In this document: positions 1 to 6,973 of the stretch, one piece after another | Position numbering within the stretch: position 1 is the stretch's first letter | Layout: the number at the start of each line of letters is the position of its first letter | DNA from: an uncultured Ruminococcus sp. | Lineage (GTDB): Bacteria > Bacillota > Clostridia > Oscillospirales > Acutalibacteraceae | Reading direction: 5' to 3' | NCBI GenBank assembly: GCA_902773155.1 | Contig: CACYDK010000016.1 | Location: forward strand, 1 to 28,593 | Length of the DNA: 28,593 bases | Program-made: the position numbers and the translations under genes | The notes under the pieces: generated by a model | The model's input: only the letters and a program-made list of their open reading frames with translations | The model's database searches: none | What the model was told of the DNA's origin: nothing

Positions 1-2
1 AG

Positions 3-764
3 AATGTCAGCGTAACGCAAAAAATCGGAATTGATAATTCGGGTGGTAATGCTGTTGCATATATTGACGATCAGCTCAACGGAGGAACGACACTCCCGAA
101 GGTCAACAACGTGTATCAGTTCGGAACAAAAGCGACGTTTGATAATACTAACAGACCGTGCCAGCTTTCCAAGCTTTGGATTCCGCGACCGGATTTGGTA
201 TTAAAAGCAAAGATGACATTGGATGGCTGGGAGCTTTACAACGGTGTAACCGCGGGCAACTCCAATACGCTGGAAATTGGAGGAGAATCCGTTACATTCG
301 GCCAGCTTACGCGTCTTCACCAGTTCTTCCTGCCGTCAGGAGCTGACGGTACCCCAAAGTCGTATACAGGTGAAATACTGACAAACAGAAATGTTGAGCA
401 TATGACCTCTAGCGATACCAGCGCAGAAAAAACCATTTCCAAAAGAACGGGAACAGGCGTATCAGAGAGCACATGGCGGGATACCGATGACAATTCAAAA
501 CTGATTATTTCTAAAACAGTCAACGGCACCAATTATGCGACGCTCGGTCAGGACGCGGTTATATCTTCATTAGATTATAGCGACAATGCGTGGGTGCAAA
601 GTACGCTGAAGCGTGACGCAACGGTTCCGGATTCAGACACTACTAATTTCCGCAACTATTATGTATTCAAATACAAGATGAGAATTTGGATCGAAGGAAC
701 GGATACCGAGGCTCGTCGAGCTATGGACGGCGGAACATTCAACCTACATCTTGAATTGAAATAA
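3..764 (+). CDS. Surface protein, 5'-truncated; probable SipW/TasA-type exported subunit
   Basis: The reading frame is open from the first complete codon at position 3, so this is the C-terminal 253 residues of a gene that begins upstream; the GTG at 111 is internal. The visible part is Asn/Thr/Asp-rich, has no cysteine-rich or catalytic motif, and ends with an IWIEGTD motif (nt 684-704) followed by a short beta-strand-like LHLELK end. The same motif, followed by a similar hydrophobic strand, recurs in the next two proteins, which carry SipW-type N-termini. I infer that it is a paralogous exported subunit of the same operon. Only 30 nt separate it from the next gene. No sorting signal or C-terminal membrane helix is present. 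Exact function is unknown. Confidence 0.7.
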   Translation, partial: NVSVTQKIGIDNSGGNAVAYIDDQLNGGTTLPKVNNVYQFGTKATFDNTNRPCQLSKLWIPRPDLVLKAKMTLDGWELYNGVTAGNSNTLEIGGESVTFGQLTRLHQFFLPSGADGTPKSYTGEILTNRNVEHMTSSDTSAEKTISKRTGTGVSESTWRDTDDNSKLIISKTVNGTNYATLGQDAVISSLDYSDNAWVQSTLKRDATVPDSDTTNFRNYYVFKYKMRIWIEGTDTEARRAMDGGTFNLHLELK

Positions 765-794
765 TAAATATTTTCTATGAAATGAGGTGAGATT

Positions 795-2120
795 ATGGCA
801 GGGGGAAAAAGGGCTCAAAAAAGAATGCCTGTTGAAAAGGTCAAAAGACATGTAAAACAGCATACTGGCACCAAGCTTTTCTTCTCTGTCGTCTCACTGT
901 TTTTGGTGATCGCTGTTTTTATAACATGCTCTTTCTCGTGGTTCTCGATAAAAACCTCCAAGATCGACGCGGCAAGGTTTACTCTGCAGTGCGGAAAAGG
1001 ACTTAGAGTAAACGACAGCGGAACCAGTGATTTTCAGATGAATGAAGATCAGGACAGATACATTGTTCCGGCGTCTTCTGTTGACGGACGAAATTTGTAT
1101 TTCCCGACAGATGGTTCTGATTTTTCAAACGTTACAAAAGAAATGACCTTCCGCAACTCAAATGTGGGAGATAAAAACTATAATTATATTCAGATCGACT
1201 TTTCCCTTACTGCTCAACAGAATAACACCGCGCTGTATATAAATGAAGAAAAAACATCGTTGCAGCTTCTGAGCAACGGCACACTCAGTACAGCGCAGGC
1301 TGCGCCTTTGAGAATGGCGATATGGTCATCTGTTCCAAACAGCGAGGGACTCCCTGCAGCGCCCGTTGTGTTTAACCCCACAGGCAAGACTTATACAACA
1401 GCGGCGGTCGAGAATGTTGACCGTGCAACAGGAAAAATAACGGGCAGCTTAGGCCGTCAGGTTTCGCATGCATTTTCCGATTATTCCTACGGCGGAACGC
1501 CGGTAGCAACGCTTGCAAAGGGTGTTGTTACCAAGATCTCCGTTATTATCTGGCTTGAAGGTGCTGACCCCAAGTGTACGAAAAACAGAGTTGCGCTTAA
1601 GGACGTTGCACTTTCGCTTGCATTTTCAACTTCTTGGGACAAGACGCAGGTAATTCGTTTTAAGGATTCCACTAACGGTAATTGGGCTGGCGGTTTGCTT
1701 AACGCGCAGTCTAACGGTCAGAGCGGCACAACGCCCGCTACTCACAGCTTGACGCTTCGCTATGTGAATCCCGATGACGCTACAGACGTTACGGACTTTA
1801 CGATGTACAAATACCAGAACACTTCTGACGAGTGGTTCTGTAATATGCCCGGCGATATGCAAAAGGATATCACATTTATCTTAACGCCAAAATCCGGCAC
1901 GGGCACAACCTATACATTCTGCAAGAATTCAAAAGCTCCGAGCGGAACTGCATCGAGCAATACCTATGTTTACTACTCATACGACAGAGGCGTTAACAGA
2001 GTCTATGTTGCTCAGGGCGGAAACAGCAATGCTCAGCTTTGCCAAGGCTACTGGATGGATCTTGGCGACAGCAACGGCGGCGGACATGATGATAACGATA
2101 TCGACGGTGATGATTTCTAA
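795..2120 (+). CDS. SipW-type signal-peptide surface protein, TasA/camelysin-like (441 aa)
   Basis: The start is fixed by ATGAGGTGAG at 783-791. A basic cytoplasmic N-terminus (1-27) precedes a hydrophobic helix (about 28-47) and FSWF at 47-50, the aromatic pattern typical of SipW-processed TasA/camelysin precursors. After the helix comes a Thr/Asn/Ser-rich, probably beta-rich body. IWLEGAD (252-258) is followed by a strand ending in LSLAFS, as in the neighbouring genes. A second beta region (about 300-420) precedes an acidic Gly/Asp tail that could bind cations. No LPXTG or C-terminal membrane helix is seen. Known from the family: TasA-like proteins are cleaved by a SipW peptidase and may polymerise. 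Inferred: an exported structural subunit cleaved by the peptidase at 5709-6545. The exact subfamily is uncertain. Confidence 0.65.
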   Translation: MAGGKRAQKRMPVEKVKRHVKQHTGTKLFFSVVSLFLVIAVFITCSFSWFSIKTSKIDAARFTLQCGKGLRVNDSGTSDFQMNEDQDRYIVPASSVDGRNLYFPTDGSDFSNVTKEMTFRNSNVGDKNYNYIQIDFSLTAQQNNTALYINEEKTSLQLLSNGTLSTAQAAPLRMAIWSSVPNSEGLPAAPVVFNPTGKTYTTAAVENVDRATGKITGSLGRQVSHAFSDYSYGGTPVATLAKGVVTKISVIIWLEGADPKCTKNRVALKDVALSLAFSTSWDKTQVIRFKDSTNGNWAGGLLNAQSNGQSGTTPATHSLTLRYVNPDDATDVTDFTMYKYQNTSDEWFCNMPGDMQKDITFILTPKSGTGTTYTFCKNSKAPSGTASSNTYVYYSYDRGVNRVYVAQGGNSNAQLCQGYWMDLGDSNGGGHDDNDIDGDDF

Positions 2121-2151
2121 TGAAATTTTCTGAAAACAAGGGGGTGTCACT

Positions 2152-4395
2152 ATGAAAAAAGCTATGCGGTTTTTTAAGGGACCGGGCAATAAAAACATAA
2201 TAATGTCCATAGTGGCGCTCATTCTCCTTATGATTTTGGTTGTCGGAATGAGCTACAGCTGGATCGAGGAGGTTTCCAACGTCGAGCTGAAAAACAATAA
2301 TCCTGACGCTCAGAGCACCCCTCTGCATATTTCCAATGAGGAGCTGAAATCTGATATTACTATCAGCCAAACAAATTATGCGATCGATTTGTCAAGCTAT
2401 TTCTATCGCTACAGCGCGAGAAATTCAGATTTTCGTGACGGAAACGTGCACCTTTCCGGATGCTACAGCGACGGCGAAGATTTCAAATTCCCTGCCGACG
2501 ATTCAACAGCCAATTCGCGTAAATATCGTGATGGTACCAAGGACGACGCCAATACCAATTATCTCAGCGTAACATTTAGGGTCAACTCGCCGAATGTTGC
2601 AACGTCGTATTGGTTCGAAAAGAAAAACGGTAGTGCACCTTATTTTACAACAAGGACTTACACCGGAGCGACCGATACCAACGGAGGTCCGGATTCAGCA
2701 ACGGCACCGCCTGTTAATAATGAGGATCCCAATCTGCAGTATCTGCGCACTTCGGTCACCGTTAACGGCGCGACCACGGTGTACGCTTTTAATTCAAACG
2801 GCTCGTACAAGATCAACGCGTACACATCCTGTGAAACAAAAGACAGGCGTCCCGTCGATAATTATACATATTATCCTGAGACATATGCCACAGATTATAA
2901 AGACACCTCGGTCAACAACGGGGTTCGTCCTTTAGGCTATTACAAAGCGTCGGCCAATACTACCAACAAGCCCAATCAGGGCGCGGGCAACAACCTCGAC
3001 GGAAATACTGTATTCACAGTTCCAAAGGACACTCCGACTACCGTAACCGTAAAGCTGTGGCTTGAGGCTGACGCTCCGGTAAACACGATCGATCTTTCGG
3101 ACATCAACCTCCAGCTATCTTCTTCGTGGAAATATAACCGCCGTATTTATGTCAGAGATATGACGGTGGATGAATACGACAAAGGTCTCAACAACGGCGC
3201 CGGTGGCGCCACCGGTAGTAACTGGCTGAAAAACGCCGACGCACATATATACTGGGCTATTTATGATACATCTGCAAGCGGTAACATCAGAAGATGGGAG
3301 ATTACCAAGGTGTCCAGCAAGGATAGCACGAACCATACCGACGAGTACTACTATGTCGATATTCCCGAGGTTTATACAGGATATGAAGCGGTTCTTTACC
3401 GGTGCTCCGGTGACGGATGGAATCACGGTACAAACACGGACAACACTCTTGGTGTTAATGTCAGTTACTGGGATTGTTGGAAGACGGCTTTTCCCGCTAC
3501 CTACCACAGCGAGGTATTTTCGGTTTACAGCCATGAGTACGCTAACTGGGACACAGTCAACGCTAAAGACGTTTACTTTGTGGACTCTGCAAAGCTTATA
3601 AACCAGTATGACAATTCTAATTTACCTGATGATTCAAAGCTTAAGGTATATCCTAAGGTATATCTGTGGGATAGTGAGAAGATTTATGACAGCGATGATG
3701 TTAACGGAAAGGTAGTAAAGAATGCCGCTTGGCCGGGAGAAAAGATGACACGTCTTAATGATACCGCAGGCAATATGAACCTGCCGTTGATGAAGGTTTT
3801 CTTCCAGGCGAGCAATTTTGATCGTGCTGTATTTAACGACGGTCGCGGCGACTCCACCGACAGAACTGCGCTACAGTCACAGGACGTCTGGCTCCTTAGC
3901 AAAAACGCTCAGGGAACTATCACCCAGACCTGGGAGGGCAAGTACTTTGACATGTCTACCTTAACGTGGTTTGACGATGCAAATAGTTTGCCGACGTATA
4001 CCTCCACGGTGCTAGTTAATAATTTCAATACCAACAACGAAGACGAGGGCGGAGACGGAAAATGGGCGCATATCAGAATGGTTTATGGTAACGGTGCACC
4101 AGACACGAATAACCACTACTTTATGTGCAGAGCATACGTCAAGGATCCCGGAGATTACCAGTTGATGGTTTATGACGGCAATGCAGATAAGCATTACGGC
4201 AAACCAGATGGTTGGGGCAACTGGGCCTCGAACTATGGCGAAACTATGAGAGATATCAATGATCACCAGTATACAGAAGGTTATGTTGTTAATATCAGTA
4301 TATCGGCACAGGATATCACCGATTCCGAAAACGGCGTGTTCAGATTCTACTATGACACAAATACGCATTATTTCATTTGGTATAAGGGCGAATAA
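2152..4395 (+). CDS. SipW-type exported protein with CBM26-like starch-binding module (747 aa)
   Basis: An AGGGGGTG ribosome binding site at 2139-2146 sets the start. N-terminal helix (16-33) leads to YSWI (35-38), a SipW-type signal. Residues about 60-340 are a Tyr/Asn-rich beta region containing KLWLEAD (around W303), the motif shared with the two preceding genes. Residues about 395-445 form an aromatic module with YYYVDIP and WDCW (440-443). Residues about 490-600 resemble a CBM26: YLWD, then AAWPGE (W527), then AVFNDGRG (F561), matching the family pattern of a WPG turn followed by an IFNDG-type strand. A final beta domain (about 635-747) ends in YFIWYKGE. Inferred role: a surface subunit binding alpha-glucan. 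The CBM26 call comes from motif reading only. Confidence 0.65.
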   Translation: MKKAMRFFKGPGNKNIIMSIVALILLMILVVGMSYSWIEEVSNVELKNNNPDAQSTPLHISNEELKSDITISQTNYAIDLSSYFYRYSARNSDFRDGNVHLSGCYSDGEDFKFPADDSTANSRKYRDGTKDDANTNYLSVTFRVNSPNVATSYWFEKKNGSAPYFTTRTYTGATDTNGGPDSATAPPVNNEDPNLQYLRTSVTVNGATTVYAFNSNGSYKINAYTSCETKDRRPVDNYTYYPETYATDYKDTSVNNGVRPLGYYKASANTTNKPNQGAGNNLDGNTVFTVPKDTPTTVTVKLWLEADAPVNTIDLSDINLQLSSSWKYNRRIYVRDMTVDEYDKGLNNGAGGATGSNWLKNADAHIYWAIYDTSASGNIRRWEITKVSSKDSTNHTDEYYYVDIPEVYTGYEAVLYRCSGDGWNHGTNTDNTLGVNVSYWDCWKTAFPATYHSEVFSVYSHEYANWDTVNAKDVYFVDSAKLINQYDNSNLPDDSKLKVYPKVYLWDSEKIYDSDDVNGKVVKNAAWPGEKMTRLNDTAGNMNLPLMKVFFQASNFDRAVFNDGRGDSTDRTALQSQDVWLLSKNAQGTITQTWEGKYFDMSTLTWFDDANSLPTYTSTVLVNNFNTNNEDEGGDGKWAHIRMVYGNGAPDTNNHYFMCRAYVKDPGDYQLMVYDGNADKHYGKPDGWGNWASNYGETMRDINDHQYTEGYVVNISISAQDITDSENGVFRFYYDTNTHYFIWYKGE

Positions 4396-4421
4396 TTAAT
4401 TCAACAGAGCGGTATTATAAT

Positions 4422-4428
4422 GAGGTGG
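4422..4428 (+). promoter_or_regulatory. Shine-Dalgarno deciding the start at 4437
   Basis: GAGGTGG lies 8 nt before ATG 4437. The longer frame would begin at GTG 4425, inside this Shine-Dalgarno sequence, so the ATG is preferred. Confidence 0.8.
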
Positions 4429-4436
4429 TGATTACC

Positions 4437-5696
4437 ATGAATACAACAAAAAAACTGGCAGTATGCTGCATGGCGCTGGTGATGATGATTGTGGCTGTAA
4501 TGCCTTCAACGTTTTCGTGGTATAATCACGGAGGCGACAACCCTCCGCAGGGCAACAGGGCGACTCTGTCGGTTTTAAAGTTACCTGTTTCCGGTAGCCG
4601 AGGATTTTCTGCAGCGACGTACAGGGTGGACGAATACGGAGAAAATCTGAACAATAATACCGTAACCAACGTCACCTTTGACAGCGCCTCTACAAATATC
4701 CAGTATTATAAAACCGTGTTCAGCAACAAAAACAACCCATCGGGCGATGTTTATGCCGACCTTGAATTGAGGAATCTTGTCAATAACGTCAATATCAGAG
4801 TAGGTACAACCTCACCGACGATCAATGAAAAGGGCTTTAATATTACCCGAGTACCGACCACGTACGACAAAATCAGGGTATATTTTCAGCCGACCGCAGC
4901 ATACGAATCCTTCTGGTATAACGATGATTATTCGTCCAATAAATATGATATGAAGATTCGGTATTATGTCGGCTCAGAGGCGAACAATGGAAAAATGAAA
5001 GCTCTCGGCAATCCGAACAACTCCTACAAGGACGCCGCTGATGGTAAGTCCACAACCGCGGCTAAGATTTTTTACTATGACATCCCGTCGGATACCACTT
5101 CTTTCTTCTTCTATAATCATTGGTATGACGACAATGACGCAAACAAAGACTGGAACCGTACCCGCGACATTACCGAGATCGTTCCGTGCAGGCTTTATAA
5201 GCTCAACGGTAAGGAGATTCAGAGTTCCTACAAGATTCACGTCTACGAGGAGGATCAAACCGTGTTTGCGGCGCTGTCGAACTATTACTCACACGCTTAC
5301 GTCAGCAAGGGCGGCGACGTTGACCTTGGACTTCACAATACAAACGATACCGGAGCCGAGTCCTTTGTTGCCGATTATCACGGCAAATCCATCTCCTATT
5401 CTTCGTCGAACACTAATATTTTTACGGTTGACAAAGCGGGCAATGTTCATGCTTCCGAGACAAATTCGGGCGACGCAACGCTTACTACGACGATACAGGG
5501 GGTTTTTAACAACAGCGGATCGAACACGGATACCATCACGGTGACGACGACGGTTCATGTAGTTAATACTATCGATCAGATGCCGGTATTCAAAAACGTT
5601 CTTGTGCCTAAGAATGAAGAAGTAGAGCTCTATTGGTATGTCATCAACAAGACGAACGAAACAAACATTGCCGAAAAAATATTCTATACCATATAA
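4437..5696 (+). CDS. SipW-type exported protein with Ig-like (Big_2-like) region (419 aa)
   Basis: Start at ATG 4437 (see RBS entry). A short basic start, hydrophobic helix (7-22) and TFSWY (25-29) give a SipW-type signal peptide. The middle (about 140-270) has an aromatic module with YYDIP (from about residue 213), several Phe/Tyr and a WNRTRDI stretch; it resembles the YYYVDIP/WDCW module of the preceding protein. Residues about 285-385 look like a bacterial Ig-like (Big_2) fold: KGGDVDLGL, ISYSSSNTNIFTVDKAG and a Thr/Val-rich final strand. The C-terminus ends in a short strand without an anchor. It lacks the IWLEG motif of the other subunits, so it may be an adaptor or minor component. It lies 12 nt before the signal peptidase gene. 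Function is inferred from context. Confidence 0.6.
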   Translation: MNTTKKLAVCCMALVMMIVAVMPSTFSWYNHGGDNPPQGNRATLSVLKLPVSGSRGFSAATYRVDEYGENLNNNTVTNVTFDSASTNIQYYKTVFSNKNNPSGDVYADLELRNLVNNVNIRVGTTSPTINEKGFNITRVPTTYDKIRVYFQPTAAYESFWYNDDYSSNKYDMKIRYYVGSEANNGKMKALGNPNNSYKDAADGKSTTAAKIFYYDIPSDTTSFFFYNHWYDDNDANKDWNRTRDITEIVPCRLYKLNGKEIQSSYKIHVYEEDQTVFAALSNYYSHAYVSKGGDVDLGLHNTNDTGAESFVADYHGKSISYSSSNTNIFTVDKAGNVHASETNSGDATLTTTIQGVFNNSGSNTDTITVTTTVHVVNTIDQMPVFKNVLVPKNEEVELYWYVINKTNETNIAEKIFYTI

Positions 5697-5708
5697 ACAA
5701 TTTACAAT

Positions 5709-6545
5709 ATGAAAAATAACGATTCAAAGGCCGGGGTTCGCAAGAACTCCGGCTCTGAAAATAAAATACTTAAAACCATCCGAATCATAAAAAATGTGAT
5801 CTTCGCCACAATACTTGTCTTTTTGGTTTCGGTGCTGATTGTTACGATGTTCGCGCGCATAAGCGGCCAAACCCCCTCGTTTCTCGGTTACACGATCTTC
5901 CGCGTCAGTTCGGGCAGCATGAAGCCCACGCTCCAAGTAGGAGACGTGATCTTAACGCATTCCTGCGATGTATCGGAGCTGCAAAAAGGAGATATCATAT
6001 CTTACAAAGGGACAAAGGGCGAGTTTGAGGGGAAGATCGTTACTCACCGTGTTGAGCAGGAGCCTTATGTTGAAGGCGGAGAGACCTACCTTGTAACAAA
6101 AGGCGACAATAACCCGGTTGCCGACAGTCCGATCCGTGCGGAGGACGTTCTCGGCAAAATGGTAGTCAAGCTCGATTTGCTTGCGTCGCTTTATTCGTTC
6201 TTTGTTACCCCGTGGGGATTGCTCACCATCCTTGCGTTGATTTTCCTAGCCTTCTTTAACGAAGTGGTCGTTTTGGTCAAATCCCTTATGGGAATCAACC
6301 AAACGGAAAAGAAGGACAGTGTTCAGGATATCATCGATCGCTATGCCCGCGAGCAAAAAGAGAACGAGATCCTTCAGAAAGTAAACCGGCAGATAGAGCC
6401 CGACGCGCAAGACGTTCAACAAGCGGACGCGCAGGAGTCGGAACCAGGCGAACAGTTACAGGACGAAGAACCTTCAAGTCAATCCTCCGATCCGTCAGGC
6501 GACGAAGCCGTGCCTGAGCAAACCGAAGCGGAAACAGAGGATTAG
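5709..6545 (+). CDS. sipW: Signal peptidase I, SipW/ER (Ser-His) type
   Basis: Membrane serine peptidase that removes signal peptides of exported proteins. Box B is VSSGSMKPT with catalytic Ser at 70. The general-base position is VTHRV with His113 instead of the bacterial Lys, as in SipW, archaeal and ER signal peptidases. KGDNN with D133 and D139 supply the conserved acidic box. Membrane helices lie at about 30-48 and 166-190, the usual two-helix topology. The tail from about 205 is acidic, Gln/Glu-rich and probably disordered, longer than in Bacillus SipW. It directly follows three or four genes with SipW-type signal peptides, so these are likely substrates. No convincing Shine-Dalgarno precedes the ATG; the 12-nt gap suggests translational coupling. 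The symbol is by family resemblance; class assignment is firm. Confidence 0.9.
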   Translation: MKNNDSKAGVRKNSGSENKILKTIRIIKNVIFATILVFLVSVLIVTMFARISGQTPSFLGYTIFRVSSGSMKPTLQVGDVILTHSCDVSELQKGDIISYKGTKGEFEGKIVTHRVEQEPYVEGGETYLVTKGDNNPVADSPIRAEDVLGKMVVKLDLLASLYSFFVTPWGLLTILALIFLAFFNEVVVLVKSLMGINQTEKKDSVQDIIDRYAREQKENEILQKVNRQIEPDAQDVQQADAQESEPGEQLQDEEPSSQSSDPSGDEAVPEQTEAETED

Positions 6546-6569
6546 GGCAATAATAACCGTTAAACACAG

Positions 6570-6605
6570 CGGTCGGGAGTCAAACAAAACTCCCGGCCGT
6601 TTTTT
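6570..6605 (+). terminator. Rho-independent terminator of the SipW operon
   Basis: An 11-bp stem (arms 6570-6580 and 6589-6599, one G-U pair) with an 8-nt A/C-rich loop is followed by six T. It lies 24 nt after the peptidase stop codon and separates the operon from the giant gene. Confidence 0.93.
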
Positions 6606-6631
6606 GTTTGGCTGTGGATTACGACAAATAG
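6606..6631 (+). repeat. 26-nt degenerate direct repeat, copy 1
   Basis: This stretch, immediately after the terminator T-tract, matches 15455-15480 at 21 of 26 positions without gaps. The best-conserved parts are TTTGGC and ATTACGA(C/T)AAATAG. Its function is unknown. Confidence 0.55.
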
Positions 6632-6801
6632 CAGGCTCTATGTCAATAGTTGGGATAAACCCAAATATCCTATCTGTTTTCTGTCAGTTATTATTCGTTT
6701 AAAGTGCACAATTATTCTGCAAAGGAATTGTTCAATCAAACGAAATTTAGAAATATCCTACAATTTTTCAAAAATGAGTAGAAAACTATTATGAAATATT
6801 G

Positions 6802-6807
6802 TATAAT
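6802..6807 (+). promoter_or_regulatory. Putative -10 box upstream of the giant surface-protein gene
   Basis: A perfect TATAAT lies in the AT-rich part of the 370-nt gap after the terminator. The 17-bp-spaced -35 position (6779-6784, TAGAAA) is poor, so the promoter may be weak or activator-dependent. Initiation near 6814 would give a leader of about 160 nt. Confidence 0.5.
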
Positions 6808-6813
6808 ATTACG

Positions 6814-6973
6814 GTAAATAACATGTATAAGTGTCTTTATGCACATTCGGGTCAGACAAATCGGACGCTTATTATTCTTTATATAGAAATCGTGGCGGAT
6901 ACGCGCGCCGGGTCAGTGGCGCACGTTTCGACCGGACTGTAGATTTTAATCTTCAAATCGGAGGTTTTGAATC
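6814..6973 (+). promoter_or_regulatory. Structured 5' leader of the giant gene (unassigned cis element)
   Basis: The leader contains a 9-bp hairpin stem (6827-6835 with 6864-6872, one G-U) and a GC-rich hairpin (6901-6909 with 6918-6926, one C-A mismatch). The octamer CGGGTCAG lies in the loop region of the first and at the loop of the second (6848-6855 and 6909-6916). A second repeated string, CAAATCGGA, occurs at 6857-6865 and at 6954-6962, where it runs into the GGAGG ribosome binding site (6960-6964). I do not recognise a known riboswitch class. The element is seen; a regulatory role is inferred. Confidence 0.4.

Noticed and set aside
111..764. GTG 111 as the true start of the first gene
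   Set aside because: The frame is open to position 3 and no ribosome binding site precedes 111; the gene is cut by the window edge.
6841..6870. Cyclic-di-GMP-I riboswitch suggested by GCACA and GGACGC strings
   Set aside because: The conserved GCAAACC-type core and the second helix are missing; only short chance matches.
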